From NCBI RefSeq assembly GCF_014323565.1, contig NZ_CP058669.1, forward strand, positions 1,515,501 through 1,579,500: a DNA stretch of 64,000 bases, written 5' to 3'. Shown here in pieces: positions 37,758 through 47,707 of the stretch; positions within the stretch are counted from its first letter, which is position 1, and each line of letters opens with the position of its first letter. The notes beneath the pieces were generated by a model. It did no database searches, had not been told where the DNA came from, and saw only the letters and a program-made list of their open reading frames with translations. Both the position numbers and the translations under genes were made by a program. This stretch comes from Hyphobacterium sp. CCMP332 (GTDB lineage: Bacteria; Pseudomonadota; Alphaproteobacteria; Caulobacterales; Maricaulaceae).

Positions 37758-40700
37758 GTGGAATTCAACTCACTCAGGCTGACCGGCTTCAAGTCGTTTG
37801 TGGACTCGACCGAGCTCTCGATCGAGCCTGGCCTGACGGGCGTGATTGGTCCCAATGGCTGCGGTAAATCCAACTTGCTGGAAGCTCTGCGCTGGGTGAT
37901 GGGCGCCACCTCTGCCAAGTCCCTGCGCGGCTCGGGCATGGAAGATGTCATCTTCTCCGGTACCGATGCCCGCCCGTCGCGTGAGCATGCCGAGGTCAAG
38001 CTGGTGATCTCGAATGAAGACCGGACCGCGCCCGCCCGCTTCAATGACAACACCATTCTGGAAGTGGTCCGCCGCATCGTGCGGGGGGCCGGGTCGAGCT
38101 ACAAGGTCAATGGCGAGGAAGTCCGCGCCAAGGACGTCCAGCTCCTGTTTGCCGATGCCGGCACCGGTGCCAACTCGCCCGCCCTCGTCCGTCAGGGACA
38201 GATCAGCGAACTGATCAATGCCAAGCCGGAAAACCGCCGCAAGGTGCTGGAAGAGGCCGCCGGCGTGTCCGGCCTGCGTGCCCGCCGCCATGAGAGCGAA
38301 TTGCGCCTGAAAGGGGCCGAGACCAATCTCGACCGCTTGCAGGATGTGATCGACGAGCTGGAATCGCGTCAGGCTGATCTTGAGCGTCAGTCACGTCAGG
38401 CCGCCCGCTATCGCAAACTCTCTTCTGATATTCGCGGACTGGAAGCCGCGCTCTGGCTTCGCCGCTGGCGCGAGGCTGAAGCGGCTGTAGAAGCCGCAGC
38501 CGAAGCGCTGGACGCCTCGCGCGGCATTGCCAGCCAGGCCGCAGAAGCGGCAGCCTCTGCCAGTCTGGTCGCCGAGAAATCTGCGGCGGATCTGGACCCG
38601 CTGCGTCAGGCCGAAGCCGAAGCCAGCGCCGCCCTGCGCCGCATTGAACGCGAGCGCGATACGCTCGACCGGGATGCCGCCGATGCCGAACGTCACGTAC
38701 AGTCGCTGGAACAACGCCTCGCCGATCTGACCGCCCAGATCGAGCGTGAAGGCCTGATCGGTGAGGACGCCGAGGCCGCCATCAGTCGCATCCGGGACGG
38801 CATTGCCGCGCTTGAAGCCGAAGCCGAAGGTGAAGCCGCGGCCATGGAAGCAGCCGCTGCATTGCGCGATGAACGCGATGCCGAGCGGCAGAAAAAGCAA
38901 TCCGCACTCGATGATGCGTCCAACAGCTTTGCCGCCATTCGCGCCGAACGCGACGCCGCCGCGCGCAACCGGACACAGGCCGAACAACGCGTCTCCCGCC
39001 TCAATCTGGAACGCGATCGCGCCAATCAGTCCTTTGCTCTGCTGGGCGAAGGCGATGAGAGCGAACTGACCGCCATCATCAAGGCCGCAGAAGCCGCAGA
39101 AGCCGCTGTGGAAACGGCCCGCAATACACGCGACGCCGCCGAGGCCGCGCGCCTTGAGAGCGAAACGGCGGAACGGGCGGCGCTTGAACCTCTGAGCGCG
39201 CTTCAATCGGAAGCCTCGGCGCTGGAACGGGAAATCGCCACCCTCACCCGCCTTCTGGAACAGGACCATGTCGACGACCGCGCGCTCGATTCCATGCGCG
39301 CAGCCCCCGGATATGAAAAGGCGCTCGGCGCCGCACTGGGAGATGATCTGGAAGCCTCGCTGAACGAGGAATCTCCACGGCATTGGGGCGGAGAGGCGCA
39401 AAAAGCCGGTGATCTGCCGCGAGGCTGTGAGCCGCTTTCGAAATATGTCGATGCGCCCGCCGCGCTCACCGCTCGGCTGGACGCCATCGGCATTGCCGAT
39501 TCGCAAAGCGCCAGTGAACTGGCAAAACACCTTCTGCCCGGACAGCGCCTTGTCACGCGGCAGGGCGATCTCTGGCGCTGGGACGGATATGTCTCGCGCG
39601 CGGACGCTCCTTCTGCCGCAGCTGCGCGCCTGGAACAACGCAATCGCCTTGAAACCGCCCGCCAGGAAGCCGCCACTCTGGACGAGAAAGCCGCGGCCGC
39701 GTCCGATGCCGTAGATGAAGCCCGCCTTGCCCTGGCACAGGCCCGCGAATTTGAACGCAAGACGCGCCAGCAGGCCGCCGATGCCGAACGCGCCGCGCGG
39801 GACGCCCAGTCGAAAGCCGCCGGCGCCCGGGAGAAAGCCGCCCGCGACAATGAGCGCCGGGCCGCCCTGTCGGCCGAAATCGATCGTCTGACCGCTGAAT
39901 GCGAGGACGCCCGCGAACAATTGAAGACGGCCGAGGCCTCGCTTCAGGATGAAACCGGCCTCGCCGCCGCACAGGAAAACCTGACGGCCGCCCGTGAGGC
40001 CGCCGATCAGGCCCGCGCCGTCTTCGATGAGGCCCGTCAGGCCTACGAAGATCTCGCCCGCGCCTCAGCTGACCGGCAACGCCGGATCGCGGAAATGGGT
40101 CAGGAACGCGATGAATGGCAAACGCGGGCGCAAAGTGCCGCGACACGCCTCGATGAATTGACCACTGCCCACAATGAAACCGGAAAGGCGCTGGAAACCG
40201 CCCGTCTGAAGCCAGGCGAAATCCGTGAACGTCTGGGCAAGATCGGCGAAGCCCTCGCGGAAGCCGCGCGCCTTGCCGAAGAAGCCCGCGACCGGGCGCT
40301 GGGCGCTGAAACCGCCGCAAAGGCCGCTGATAGTGCCGCCCGCACGGCCGAGCGCGATGCCTCGACGGCGCGCGAGAAGCGCGCCGCCGATGAAGCCCGG
40401 CTGGCCGCGGCCAATGAACGCCTCGACGAAACCGATTCGCGCCTGCGCGAAGCGACGGGCGAGACCGCCCTTGTGCTGGCAGAGCGCGTTGATCCGGCCT
40501 TTGAAACGCTGGATCTGGATGATCTGGAACGCAAGCTCGACGGGTCCCGCCAGTCGCGCGAACGCCTCGGTGCGGTCAATCTGCGCGCCGATCAGGAGGC
40601 CACCGAGCTTCAGGAAAAACGCGACGAACTGGTTAGGGAACGCGATGATTTGCTGGCGGCGATTGATCGCTTGCGCAAGGGCATTGATGCTCTGTCGCGG

Positions 40701-41192
40701 GAAGGCCGGGCACGCTTGTTGGAAGCGTTTGAACGAATCGATCAGCATTTCCGCCAGCTCTTCGAAACCCTGTTTGAAGGCGGCCATGCCGAGCTGGCCC
40801 TGACCGAAAGTGATGACCCGCTGGAAGCCGGCCTTGAAATCTTCGCCTGCCCGCCGGGCAAGAAGATGGAGCGGATGTCGCTGATGTCCGGCGGCGAACA
40901 GGCCCTGACGGCATCGGCGCTGATCTTCGCGGTCTTCCTGTCCAACCCTGCCCCGGTTTGCGTTCTCGACGAAGTCGACGCGCCTCTCGATGACGCCAAT
41001 GTCGATCGCTATTGCCGGATGCTGGATGAAATGCGCCGCCTCACGGCGACCCGCTTCCTCGTGATTACCCACAATCCGCTCACCATGTCGCGCATGGATC
41101 GGCTCTATGGCGTCACAATGGCGGAACGCGGCGTTTCGCAGCTTGTCTCTGTCGATCTCGCACGTGCGGAAGAACTCATCGCGGCTGAATAA
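37758..41192 (+). CDS. smc: chromosome segregation protein SMC
   Basis: This 1144-residue condensin subunit organises and segregates the chromosome with ScpA/ScpB. The N-terminal ATPase part has Walker A GPNGCGKS at residues 31-38. Two long Ala/Glu/Arg-rich coiled coils flank a hinge around residues 515-625. The C-terminal part holds the ABC signature as MSGGEQALTAS and Walker B CVLDEVDAPLDDAN. The start is GTG. The signature reads M instead of the usual L before SGGEQ, a mild change. Synteny with dsbA upstream and atpI downstream fits Caulobacterales. Confidence 0.96.
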   Translation: MEFNSLRLTGFKSFVDSTELSIEPGLTGVIGPNGCGKSNLLEALRWVMGATSAKSLRGSGMEDVIFSGTDARPSREHAEVKLVISNEDRTAPARFNDNTILEVVRRIVRGAGSSYKVNGEEVRAKDVQLLFADAGTGANSPALVRQGQISELINAKPENRRKVLEEAAGVSGLRARRHESELRLKGAETNLDRLQDVIDELESRQADLERQSRQAARYRKLSSDIRGLEAALWLRRWREAEAAVEAAAEALDASRGIASQAAEAAASASLVAEKSAADLDPLRQAEAEASAALRRIERERDTLDRDAADAERHVQSLEQRLADLTAQIEREGLIGEDAEAAISRIRDGIAALEAEAEGEAAAMEAAAALRDERDAERQKKQSALDDASNSFAAIRAERDAAARNRTQAEQRVSRLNLERDRANQSFALLGEGDESELTAIIKAAEAAEAAVETARNTRDAAEAARLESETAERAALEPLSALQSEASALEREIATLTRLLEQDHVDDRALDSMRAAPGYEKALGAALGDDLEASLNEESPRHWGGEAQKAGDLPRGCEPLSKYVDAPAALTARLDAIGIADSQSASELAKHLLPGQRLVTRQGDLWRWDGYVSRADAPSAAAARLEQRNRLETARQEAATLDEKAAAASDAVDEARLALAQAREFERKTRQQAADAERAARDAQSKAAGAREKAARDNERRAALSAEIDRLTAECEDAREQLKTAEASLQDETGLAAAQENLTAAREAADQARAVFDEARQAYEDLARASADRQRRIAEMGQERDEWQTRAQSAATRLDELTTAHNETGKALETARLKPGEIRERLGKIGEALAEAARLAEEARDRALGAETAAKAADSAARTAERDASTAREKRAADEARLAAANERLDETDSRLREATGETALVLAERVDPAFETLDLDDLERKLDGSRQSRERLGAVNLRADQEATELQEKRDELVRERDDLLAAIDRLRKGIDALSREGRARLLEAFERIDQHFRQLFETLFEGGHAELALTESDDPLEAGLEIFACPPGKKMERMSLMSGGEQALTASALIFAVFLSNPAPVCVLDEVDAPLDDANVDRYCRMLDEMRRLTATRFLVITHNPLTMSRMDRLYGVTMAERGVSQLVSVDLARAEELIAAE

Positions 41193-41224
41193 ATTTTCTC
41201 TTATTTTTCATAAGGATAATATGC

Positions 41225-41265
41225 GCATAGCTATGCTTGACTTGCCCTCCCCCCTTGTCTAGCTT
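41225..41265 (+). promoter_or_regulatory. predicted promoter of the F0 ATP synthase operon with adjacent palindrome
   Basis: TTGACT (41237-41242) is a good -35, and TAGCTT (41260-41265) a weak -10 with a 17-base spacer. GCATAGCTATGC (41225-41236), a perfect 12-base palindrome, abuts the -35 on its upstream side, where an activator could bind. Confidence 0.42.
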
Positions 41266-41302
41266 GCGCGCGCTTTCCGGGGGTCCGGAGGGCAGCAAGA
41301 TC

Positions 41303-41635
41303 ATGATGTCCAGACGCGACGAACCAGACCGGAGCAATCCTGAAGATCACCTCGCCGATTTCGAGAAAAGGCTGTCCGCCAAGCTCGAAGCCCGGAGAGT
41401 GGAAGATCACAAATATGACCGCCCGCAGCAGGGTTGGGCGACAGGATTGAGGTACGGAACGGAGTTCATGGTTGGAGTATTGGTAGGGGCGTTAATCGGC
41501 TATCTGATTGACATCCTCTTTAATACCCTTCCGTTCGGATTGTTGATCGGGACTTTTTTGGGATTTGGTGCTGGGACGGTTAACGTCGTTCGAGCCGCAA
41601 AAGAACTGAGCGAACGCGCATCGCGCGAAAATTAA
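41303..41635 (+). CDS. atpI: F0F1 ATP synthase assembly protein AtpI
   Basis: The protein has 110 residues. An acidic N-terminal tail (DHLADFEKRLSAKLEARR) is followed by two membrane helices (about 50-70, MVGVLVGALIGYLIDILF, and 75-95, GLLIGTFLGFGAGTVNVV). AtpI helps assemble the c-ring. The ATG at 41303 is followed by another at 41306; a GGAGGG ribosome site lies 11 bases upstream. The frame is open further upstream but crosses the predicted promoter. It leads the F0 operon. Confidence 0.9.
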   Translation: MMSRRDEPDRSNPEDHLADFEKRLSAKLEARRVEDHKYDRPQQGWATGLRYGTEFMVGVLVGALIGYLIDILFNTLPFGLLIGTFLGFGAGTVNVVRAAKELSERASREN

Positions 41636-41645
41636 GGGGCCGGCC

Positions 41646-42431
41646 GTGGTAGACACGAACCCGATCAAGCAGTTCGAGATTCATGAAGTCGCTCCGCTGG
41701 AAATCGCGGGCCTCAATCTGGCGTTCACGAACTCTGCATTCTTCATGTTGCTGGCCACCGTCTCGGTGACGCTGCTGATGGTTCTGGCCACCAACAAGCG
41801 CGCCCTGGTGCCGGGCCGCGGCCAATCGGTTGCGGAAATCCTCTACGGCTTCGTGGCCGACATGGTGCGATCCTCGGCCGGCAATGAAGGGCTGCGCTTC
41901 TTCCCCTTCGTCTTCACGCTCTTCATCTTCATTCTGGCCGGCAACATGTTCGGCATGTTCCCGTATCTGCCGCTGCCGATCCCCGGTGTCGACAATCACA
42001 GCTTCACCATTACCAGCCACATCATTGTCACGCTGACCCTGTCCATGATGGTCATGACCATCGTCGTCGGCTTTGGCATTTACAAGAATGGCTTCAAATT
42101 CCTGAAGCTCTTTGTTCCTGCAGGCGTGCCGCCTGTTCTCTATCTTATCGTGACGCCGATCGAGGTCATTTCCTTCCTCTCGCGTCCGATTTCGTTGTCC
42201 GTGCGTCTCTTCGCAAACATGCTTGCCGGTCACATTCTCCTGAAAGTGTTCGCAGGCTTCATCATCATGCTGGCAAGTGCAGGCGCTGCCTGGGGTATTG
42301 TCGGTGTCTTGCCGTTTGCCATGGTGATCGGACTGACGGCGCTGGAATTCCTCGTGGCCTTCCTTCAGGCCTACGTGTTCGCCATTCTGACTTGCATTTA
42401 TCTCAACGACGCGCTTCACCCGGCACACTGA
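41646..42431 (+). CDS. atpB: ATP synthase F0 subunit a
   Basis: This 261-residue membrane protein of five to six helices forms the proton half-channels beside the c-ring. The essential arginine is in ISLSVRLFANMLAGHILL, and YVFAILTCIYLNDALH is the usual C-terminus. It starts with GTG ten bases after atpI. Confidence 0.96.
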   Translation: MVDTNPIKQFEIHEVAPLEIAGLNLAFTNSAFFMLLATVSVTLLMVLATNKRALVPGRGQSVAEILYGFVADMVRSSAGNEGLRFFPFVFTLFIFILAGNMFGMFPYLPLPIPGVDNHSFTITSHIIVTLTLSMMVMTIVVGFGIYKNGFKFLKLFVPAGVPPVLYLIVTPIEVISFLSRPISLSVRLFANMLAGHILLKVFAGFIIMLASAGAAWGIVGVLPFAMVIGLTALEFLVAFLQAYVFAILTCIYLNDALHPAH

Positions 42432-42479
42432 CGGGTAAAGCCGGACTATTTAACCGGACCGCTTACAAGGAGCTCCAAA

Positions 42480-42716
42480 ATGGAACAGGGTCTTATCGAT
42501 CTCGGAAAATACATCGGCGCTGGCCTCGCTTGCCTCGGCATGCTGGGCGCCGCCATGGGCGTGGGCAACATCTTTGGTTCCTTCCTGCAAGGTGCCATGC
42601 GCAACCCCGCCGCTGCTCAACAACAATTCGGCACGCTGATCTTCGGCTTCGCCGTGACGGAAGCCCTCGGCATCTTCTCGCTGCTGATCGCGCTTCTGCT
42701 TCTCTTCGTCGTCTAG
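42480..42716 (+). CDS. atpE: ATP synthase F0 subunit c
   Basis: This 78-residue hairpin of two membrane helices forms the rotor ring. The proton-carrying carboxylate is E61 (FAVTEALGIF). The polar loop is RNPAAAQQQ and the first helix has the Gly-rich pattern GLACLGMLGAAMGVGN. No sodium-binding pattern is evident. AGGAG precedes the ATG. Confidence 0.97.
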   Translation: MEQGLIDLGKYIGAGLACLGMLGAAMGVGNIFGSFLQGAMRNPAAAQQQFGTLIFGFAVTEALGIFSLLIALLLLFVV

Positions 42717-42793
42717 AACGACAGACAACGTATTGGGCCGCGGGCTTGCCAGCCCGCGGCTGACGGTATTGTGCTAACGGAAAGAGTCGTCCC

Positions 42794-43360
42794 ATGACGC
42801 TCATTGCGCTGATGAATCTGGCGGTCACCGCGGCTGAGGAAGCCGACGGCGGAGAGCATGAAGCCTCCGGCGTCTTCCCGCCATTTGATCCGACCTATTT
42901 TGCATCACAGATCTTCTGGCTCCTGATTTCCTTCGGGGCGCTGTATTTGCTGATGTCCCGGTGGGTCCTTCCGCGGATTGGCGGCATCATTGAAGAGCGC
43001 CGCGACCGGATTGCCGACGATCTGGATGCGGCTCAGCAGGTCTCTGCCGAGGCCGAGGAAACACGTTCAGCATACGAGCAAGCCTTGTCTGACGCCCGGG
43101 CTCGCGCCCACAGCCTGGCCGCGGATGCCAAGGCCGCCATGGACAAGGAAGTCGCTGCCGAGACCGCCGAGGTCGACGCCGCGATTGCCGCCAAGTCGGC
43201 CGAGGCTGAAAAGGCCCTGTCCGAAGCGCGCACCAGAGCGCTGGCCGAAGTGCGCACCATCGCATCTTCGACAGCCGCTGATGTGGCCAATCAGATTGGT
43301 GGACTGAGTGTATCCGAAGCGGATGCTGACAAGGTCATCACCGCCCTCGAAGGCCGGTAG
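42794..43360 (+). CDS. atpG: ATP synthase F0 subunit b'
   Basis: This 188-residue stalk subunit has one N-terminal membrane helix (about 36-56, QIFWLLISFGALYLLMSRW), after an acidic lead, and a long Ala/Glu-rich coiled coil. Alphaproteobacteria carry two b-type genes, and this is the b' form, placed directly after atpE. It pairs with subunit b to hold F1. Confidence 0.93.
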   Translation: MTLIALMNLAVTAAEEADGGEHEASGVFPPFDPTYFASQIFWLLISFGALYLLMSRWVLPRIGGIIEERRDRIADDLDAAQQVSAEAEETRSAYEQALSDARARAHSLAADAKAAMDKEVAAETAEVDAAIAAKSAEAEKALSEARTRALAEVRTIASSTAADVANQIGGLSVSEADADKVITALEGR

Positions 43361-43371
43361 GAGAAACGCGC

Positions 43372-43866
43372 ATGACCTATCTCCTGAACGACACCTCATT
43401 CTGGGCCATGCTGGCCCTTGTCATTTTCTTTGGCATCCTCATCTGGGCCAAAGTCCCCGGCATTATCACCAAACAGCTTGATGACCGCGCCGACAAGATT
43501 CGCGGCGATCTCGACGAGGCCCGCCGCATGCGCGAAGAAGCGCAGGAATTGCTGGCCAGCTTCCAGCGCAAGCAACGCGAAGCCGAAGCCGAGGCCGAAG
43601 CCATCATCGAGCAGGCCAAATCCGACGCCAAGCATCTTCGCGAGGAGGCCCGCGTCGAACTGGCCGCCCGTATGGAGCGCCGCACCGCTCTGGCCGAGCA
43701 GCGCATCGCACAGGCAGAAGCCCACGCCGTCGCCGAGGTGAAGGCGCTCGCTGCGGACCTCGCAACGGATGCCGCCGCGCAGCTGATCGCCGAAAATACG
43801 AAGAAGGCCGATCATGCCAAGCGTCTGAAAGACGACCTGGCCGATCTGGAAATCAAGCTGAACTGA
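43372..43866 (+). CDS. atpF: ATP synthase F0 subunit b
   Basis: This 164-residue protein has an N-terminal membrane helix (FWAMLALVIFFGILIWA) and a charged coiled coil with DDRADKIRGDLDEARRMREE. It forms the peripheral stalk with b'. It is the last gene of the F0 operon and is followed by a strong terminator. The F1 genes are not in this window. Confidence 0.94.
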   Translation: MTYLLNDTSFWAMLALVIFFGILIWAKVPGIITKQLDDRADKIRGDLDEARRMREEAQELLASFQRKQREAEAEAEAIIEQAKSDAKHLREEARVELAARMERRTALAEQRIAQAEAHAVAEVKALAADLATDAAAQLIAENTKKADHAKRLKDDLADLEIKLN

Positions 43867-43890
43867 TCCGCGCTTTTTTCGAATAAATGG

Positions 43891-43916
43891 AGCCCCGGCA
43901 CGCCGGGGCTTTTTTA
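43891..43916 (+). terminator. Rho-independent terminator of the F0 operon
   Basis: AGCCCCGG-CACG-CCGGGGCT is a perfect eight-base stem with a tetraloop, followed by TTTTT, 24 bases after the atpF stop. The stop codon of the opposing gene lies in its T tract. Confidence 0.88.
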
Positions 43917-44231
43917 TGTCTGACGGCTCGACGGACCGTCATCAGGACCATCGTCTTTTTCACCGAATACGCTTTTGACGCGCTGCCAGATACCGGGATG
44001 ACGCTTCAGAAAACCGGTAATGATCCGGTGACCTGTGGCCGAACTGCCCGCAAGCATGAGGGCGCCAAGAATAAAGAGCGGCAAGCCGATCGGTATAAAC
44101 GGTGTAATCACCGCCAGGGGTATGGAAATCACCATCAGGGCCAGGCCAAGCGCAATGCCGATCATCCGCAGAACCGTGGCAATGACGCTGCCCAGCGGCG
44201 TCTTGCTCATATTATTCAGCGTCTCGTTCAT
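43914..44231 (-). CDS. small membrane protein of unknown function
   Basis: The protein has 105 residues from the ATG at 44231 (MNETLNNMSKTPLGSVI). Two hydrophobic stretches, GIALGLALMVISIPLAVI and FIPIGLPLFILGALMLAG, suggest two membrane helices, followed by a basic tail and an acidic end (EKDDGPDDG). The frame is open to 44324, but the upstream codons (ATA, AGA, CGA) are unlike the rest. It vaguely resembles PGPGW-type transmembrane proteins; no function can be assigned. Confidence 0.6.
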   Translation of the reverse strand: MNETLNNMSKTPLGSVIATVLRMIGIALGLALMVISIPLAVITPFIPIGLPLFILGALMLAGSSATGHRIITGFLKRHPGIWQRVKSVFGEKDDGPDDGPSSRQT

Positions 44232-44332
44232 GGTCTTGCTTGCGTTCCTGACTCTCGGGTCAACGAGGTAGATGACTCTGCCTATTCGATCTTCAAGTCG
44301 GCGGATATCACCCATTCGACACATAAACAGTG

Positions 44333-44370
44333 AAAAAGTCCGGAATCAGGCAAAGCACTGACTCCGGACT
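44333..44370 (-). terminator. Rho-independent terminator of the gcv operon
   Basis: The arms 44337-44349 and 44358-44370 pair over 13 bases with one mismatch (AGTCCGG core), with an eight-base loop. On the minus strand a run of five T follows. It lies just after the gcvPB stop. Confidence 0.85.
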
Positions 44371-44373
44371 GAT

Positions 44374-45957
44374 TTATTCAGCGGCTTGCAGATCGTCCGC
44401 CGTTGGCGTCCAGCGCAGCACAGGCTGCCGTGCAGCACGGGTTTCATCGAGGCGGCGCATGGGCGCATGGATCGGGGCAGCCTTGAACCGATCCGCTTCT
44501 CCCGCGCTGGCCGCTTCTGCCAGACCCAGCAGGACATCGCAGAACCGGTCAAGACCGGATTTTGATTCCGTCTCCGTCGGCTCGATCAGCATCGCGCCAT
44601 GTACGACCAGCGGGAAATACATGGTCATGGGGTGATAGCCCTCATCGATCATGGCTTTAGCAAAATCGAGCGTGGTGACACCGGTGTCTTTCAGGAAGCG
44701 ATCATCAAACAGCGCCTCGTGCATACATGTGCCCTCAAAGGCCGGGGTCATGACATCCTTCAGACGGGCCAGAATGTAATTCGCATTCAGCACCGCATCT
44801 TCCGATGCCTGTTTCAGGCCATCCGAGCCGTGGCTCATCATATAGGTCAGGGCGCGGGTAAACATGCCCATCTGGCCATGGAAGGCCGTCAGGCGGCCAA
44901 AAGGCCGGGCGCCGGAACCGTCCACATCGGACAGGTTCTCGGCCATTTTCAGCTCGGCTCCGTCCGCCGTTTTCACGACAAAAGGCAAAGGCGCAAACGG
45001 CGCCAGCGCTTCGGAGAAGACGGTCGGGCCTGAACCGGGACCGCCACCGCCATGCGGGGTGGAGAAGGTCTTGTGCAGGTTGATGTGCATGGCATCAATG
45101 CCGAGATCGCCCGGCCGCACGCGGCCGACGATGGCGTTGAAATTCGCCCCGTCACAATAGAAATAGCCACCCGCCTCATGGATCAGGTCGGCAATCTCCT
45201 TGATGTCGCGCTCAAACAGGCCGCACGTATTCGGATTGGTCAGCATGATGCCGGCGACATCATCGCCCAGCTTGGCCTTGAAGGCCTCCATGTCGACCCG
45301 GCCGGTCTTGTCGGCCGGAATCTCGTCGGTGAAGAAGCCGCACTGGACCGCCGTCGCCGGATTCGTGCCATGGGCCGATTCCGGCACCAGCACGCGGCGG
45401 CGGCCGGTTTCACCGCGCGCATCCAGCGCCGCGCGGATCGCCATCATGCCGCACAATTCGCCATGCGCGCCGGCCTTCGGGCTCATGGCGACTGCCGGTG
45501 TATTGGTCAGCACCATCAGCCAGTGCGCCAATTCCTCGATCAGCTTGTAGGCGCCCTGCACCGTTTTTTCAGGTTGCAGCGGATGAATGTCGGCAAAGCC
45601 CGGCAAGCGCGCCATCTTCTCGTTGAGGCGGGGATTATGCTTCATCGTGCAGGAGCCAAGCGGATAGAGGCCCAGATCAATCGCATAATTCTTGCGGGAC
45701 AGGCGCACATAATGGCGCATGGCTTCCGGCTCAGCCAGACCCGGCAAACCAATCGGGCCCTCGCGCTTCATTCCGCCCAGACGGTTTGGTCCGCCCTTTG
45801 GCGTTGGCAGGTCAACGCCGGACACATCCAGCGAGCCGCGTTCAAACAATAGCGGTTCGGCCTGATCCAGACCGCGCGAACCGGATAGTGTTTCATACCC
45901 GCCCGGATCAATATCGTGCTCGATGCGGGTTGGACGACCTTGTGTGTTCATGCTCAT
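44374..45957 (-). CDS. gcvPB: glycine dehydrogenase (decarboxylating) subunit 2
   Basis: This is the 527-residue C-terminal half of the split P protein, the PLP enzyme that decarboxylates glycine and loads the aminomethyl group on GcvH. The PLP lysine is in [20 protein letters not shown], and [11 protein letters not shown] and [11 protein letters not shown] are family blocks. It overlaps gcvPA by four bases. A split P protein is normal in many alphaproteobacteria. Confidence 0.96.
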   Translation of the reverse strand: MSMNTQGRPTRIEHDIDPGGYETLSGSRGLDQAEPLLFERGSLDVSGVDLPTPKGGPNRLGGMKREGPIGLPGLAEPEAMRHYVRLSRKNYAIDLGLYPLGSCTMKHNPRLNEKMARLPGFADIHPLQPEKTVQGAYKLIEELAHWLMVLTNTPAVAMSPKAGAHGELCGMMAIRAALDARGETGRRRVLVPESAHGTNPATAVQCGFFTDEIPADKTGRVDMEAFKAKLGDDVAGIMLTNPNTCGLFERDIKEIADLIHEAGGYFYCDGANFNAIVGRVRPGDLGIDAMHINLHKTFSTPHGGGGPGSGPTVFSEALAPFAPLPFVVKTADGAELKMAENLSDVDGSGARPFGRLTAFHGQMGMFTRALTYMMSHGSDGLKQASEDAVLNANYILARLKDVMTPAFEGTCMHEALFDDRFLKDTGVTTLDFAKAMIDEGYHPMTMYFPLVVHGAMLIEPTETESKSGLDRFCDVLLGLAEAASAGEADRFKAAPIHAPMRRLDETRAARQPVLRWTPTADDLQAAE

Positions 45958-47303
45958 GCCAACACCTCCCGCAGGGCGGTTTCGAACGCCGCCAGATCCT
46001 CTGGCGTATTGGTTTCGGTGGCCGCGACGATCAGCACATCGTCCAGTCCGCCGCCCGGATAGAGGCGCGAGGCCGGCACACCACCCAGAACGCCCTTGTC
46101 GACCAGCGCGTCCACGACGTCCGCGGCCGGCCTGGTCAGGCGCAGGGCAAATTCATTGAAGAAGGTGTCGGTCAAGAGATCGACGCCTTCAATCGCGCCC
46201 AGACGGTCCGCGAGATCGCAGGCCGTTTCATGGTTCAGCTGCGCCAGCGTCGTCAGGCCTTTTTCGCCCAGCAGCGTCATGTGAATGGTGAAGGCCAGCG
46301 CACACAGGCCGGAATTGGTGCAGATATTCGAGGTCGCCTTGTCGCGGCGGATATGTTGCTCGCGCGTGGAAAGCGTCAGCACATAGCCGCGGCGGCCATC
46401 GGCATCGACGGTTTCGCCCGCCAGACGGCCGGGCAGATTGCGAATGAAATTGCGATCGTTTTTACAAGCAAACAAACCGACATACGGCCCGCCGAAATTG
46501 AGACCGACGCCGATCCCCTGCCCTTCGCCTACGGCGATATCCGCGCCCATTTCGCCCGGCGACTTGACGAGGCCCAGCGAGACCGGCTCGGTGAAGACGG
46601 CAATGACCAGCGCCCCGTGCGCATGCGCCTTCTCGGAGATATCTGTCAGGTCATGCAGGCGGCCGAATACATCCGGGGTCTGGATGACCACACAGGCCGT
46701 CTCGTCATCAATCGCCTCGGCAATACCCGACAGACCGCCCGGATCCGGATCGGTGGAGGCGATGTCGATATCCAGATATTTCGCCGATGTGCGCGTCGTC
46801 TCGGCGTAATGCGGGTGAAGGGACCCGGCGAGGACCGCTTTCTTGCGCTTGGTGACGCGGGCCGCCATCAACACGGCTTCGGCACAGGCCGTGGAGCCGT
46901 CATACATGGAGGCATTGGCGACATCCATGCCGGTCATGAGCGCAACCTGTGTCTGGAATTCGAACAGGGTCTGCAACGTGCCCTGGCTGATCTCCGGCTG
47001 GTAGGGCGTATAGGCCGTCAGGAATTCCGAGCGCTGGATCAGATGATCCACCGTGGCGGGAACATGGTGCTTGTAGGCCCCGGCCCCGACAAAGAAGGGC
47101 ACGCTGGAGGCTGCCGTATTCTCGCCCGCCAGTTTCGACAGCGCGCGCTCCACCTGAAGCTCGGTCTGATACGCCGGAAGGCCGACCGGCCCGTCCAGAC
47201 GTGCCGCCTCCGGTACATCGGTAAACAGCTGGTCGATCGACGACACACCGATCCGTTGCAGCATGTCCTGCCGGTCAGCCGGCGTCAGGGGGAGATATCG
47301 CAT
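45954..47303 (-). CDS. gcvPA: glycine dehydrogenase (decarboxylating) subunit 1
   Basis: This 449-residue N-terminal half of the split glycine decarboxylase forms the heterotetramer with subunit 2. It starts [15 protein letters not shown] and contains [33 protein letters not shown] and [14 protein letters not shown], all typical of GcvPA. No PLP lysine is expected in this half. It lies 20 bases after gcvH. Confidence 0.96.
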   Translation of the reverse strand: MRYLPLTPADRQDMLQRIGVSSIDQLFTDVPEAARLDGPVGLPAYQTELQVERALSKLAGENTAASSVPFFVGAGAYKHHVPATVDHLIQRSEFLTAYTPYQPEISQGTLQTLFEFQTQVALMTGMDVANASMYDGSTACAEAVLMAARVTKRKKAVLAGSLHPHYAETTRTSAKYLDIDIASTDPDPGGLSGIAEAIDDETACVVIQTPDVFGRLHDLTDISEKAHAHGALVIAVFTEPVSLGLVKSPGEMGADIAVGEGQGIGVGLNFGGPYVGLFACKNDRNFIRNLPGRLAGETVDADGRRGYVLTLSTREQHIRRDKATSNICTNSGLCALAFTIHMTLLGEKGLTTLAQLNHETACDLADRLGAIEGVDLLTDTFFNEFALRLTRPAADVVDALVDKGVLGGVPASRLYPGGGLDDVLIVAATETNTPEDLAAFETALREVLA

Positions 47304-47323
47304 CCGCTTGTCCTGTCAGAGAT

Positions 47324-47689
47324 TTAGGAGATATGCGCCGCATAGGCGGCTTCATCCATGAGGCCGTCCAGCTCGCTTGTGTCGCTGAGCTTCAGCTTCA
47401 CGAACCAGCCATCGGCATCGGCACTTTCATTGACTTTCTGGGGCTCGCCTTCGAGTTCGCTATTGACCGCGACAATCTCGCCGGAGACCGGCGCATAGAC
47501 TTCGGATGCGGCCTTCACCGATTCCACAACGGCCATTTCGTCACCCTGGTCGAAGGATTTGCCGACATCCGGCAATTCGACAAAGACGACATCGCCCAGT
47601 TGTTCGGCGGCATAGGCGGTGATGCCGACGGTAGCGGTGTCGCCATCGACTTTCACCCATTCATGATCCTTGGTGTATTTCACGCTCAT
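47324..47689 (-). CDS. gcvH: glycine cleavage system H protein
   Basis: This 121-residue lipoyl carrier shuttles the aminomethyl group between the P and T proteins. The lipoylation site is K59 in [30 protein letters not shown] at the start and [15 protein letters not shown] are family blocks. It lies 18 bases after gcvT. Confidence 0.96.
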   Translation of the reverse strand: MSVKYTKDHEWVKVDGDTATVGITAYAAEQLGDVVFVELPDVGKSFDQGDEMAVVESVKAASEVYAPVSGEIVAVNSELEGEPQKVNESADADGWFVKLKLSDTSELDGLMDEAAYAAHIS

Positions 47690-47707
47690 CGCGTCCTCCC
47701 CTGTTGG

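Noticed and set aside
38391-39920. 509-residue open frame opposite smc
   Set aside because: It is low-complexity Gly/Ala/Phe sequence, the complement of the SMC coiled coil.
45786-47327. 513-residue open frame opposite gcvPA and gcvPB
   Set aside because: It spans the junction of two clearly coding genes on the other strand and has no start context or protein signature.
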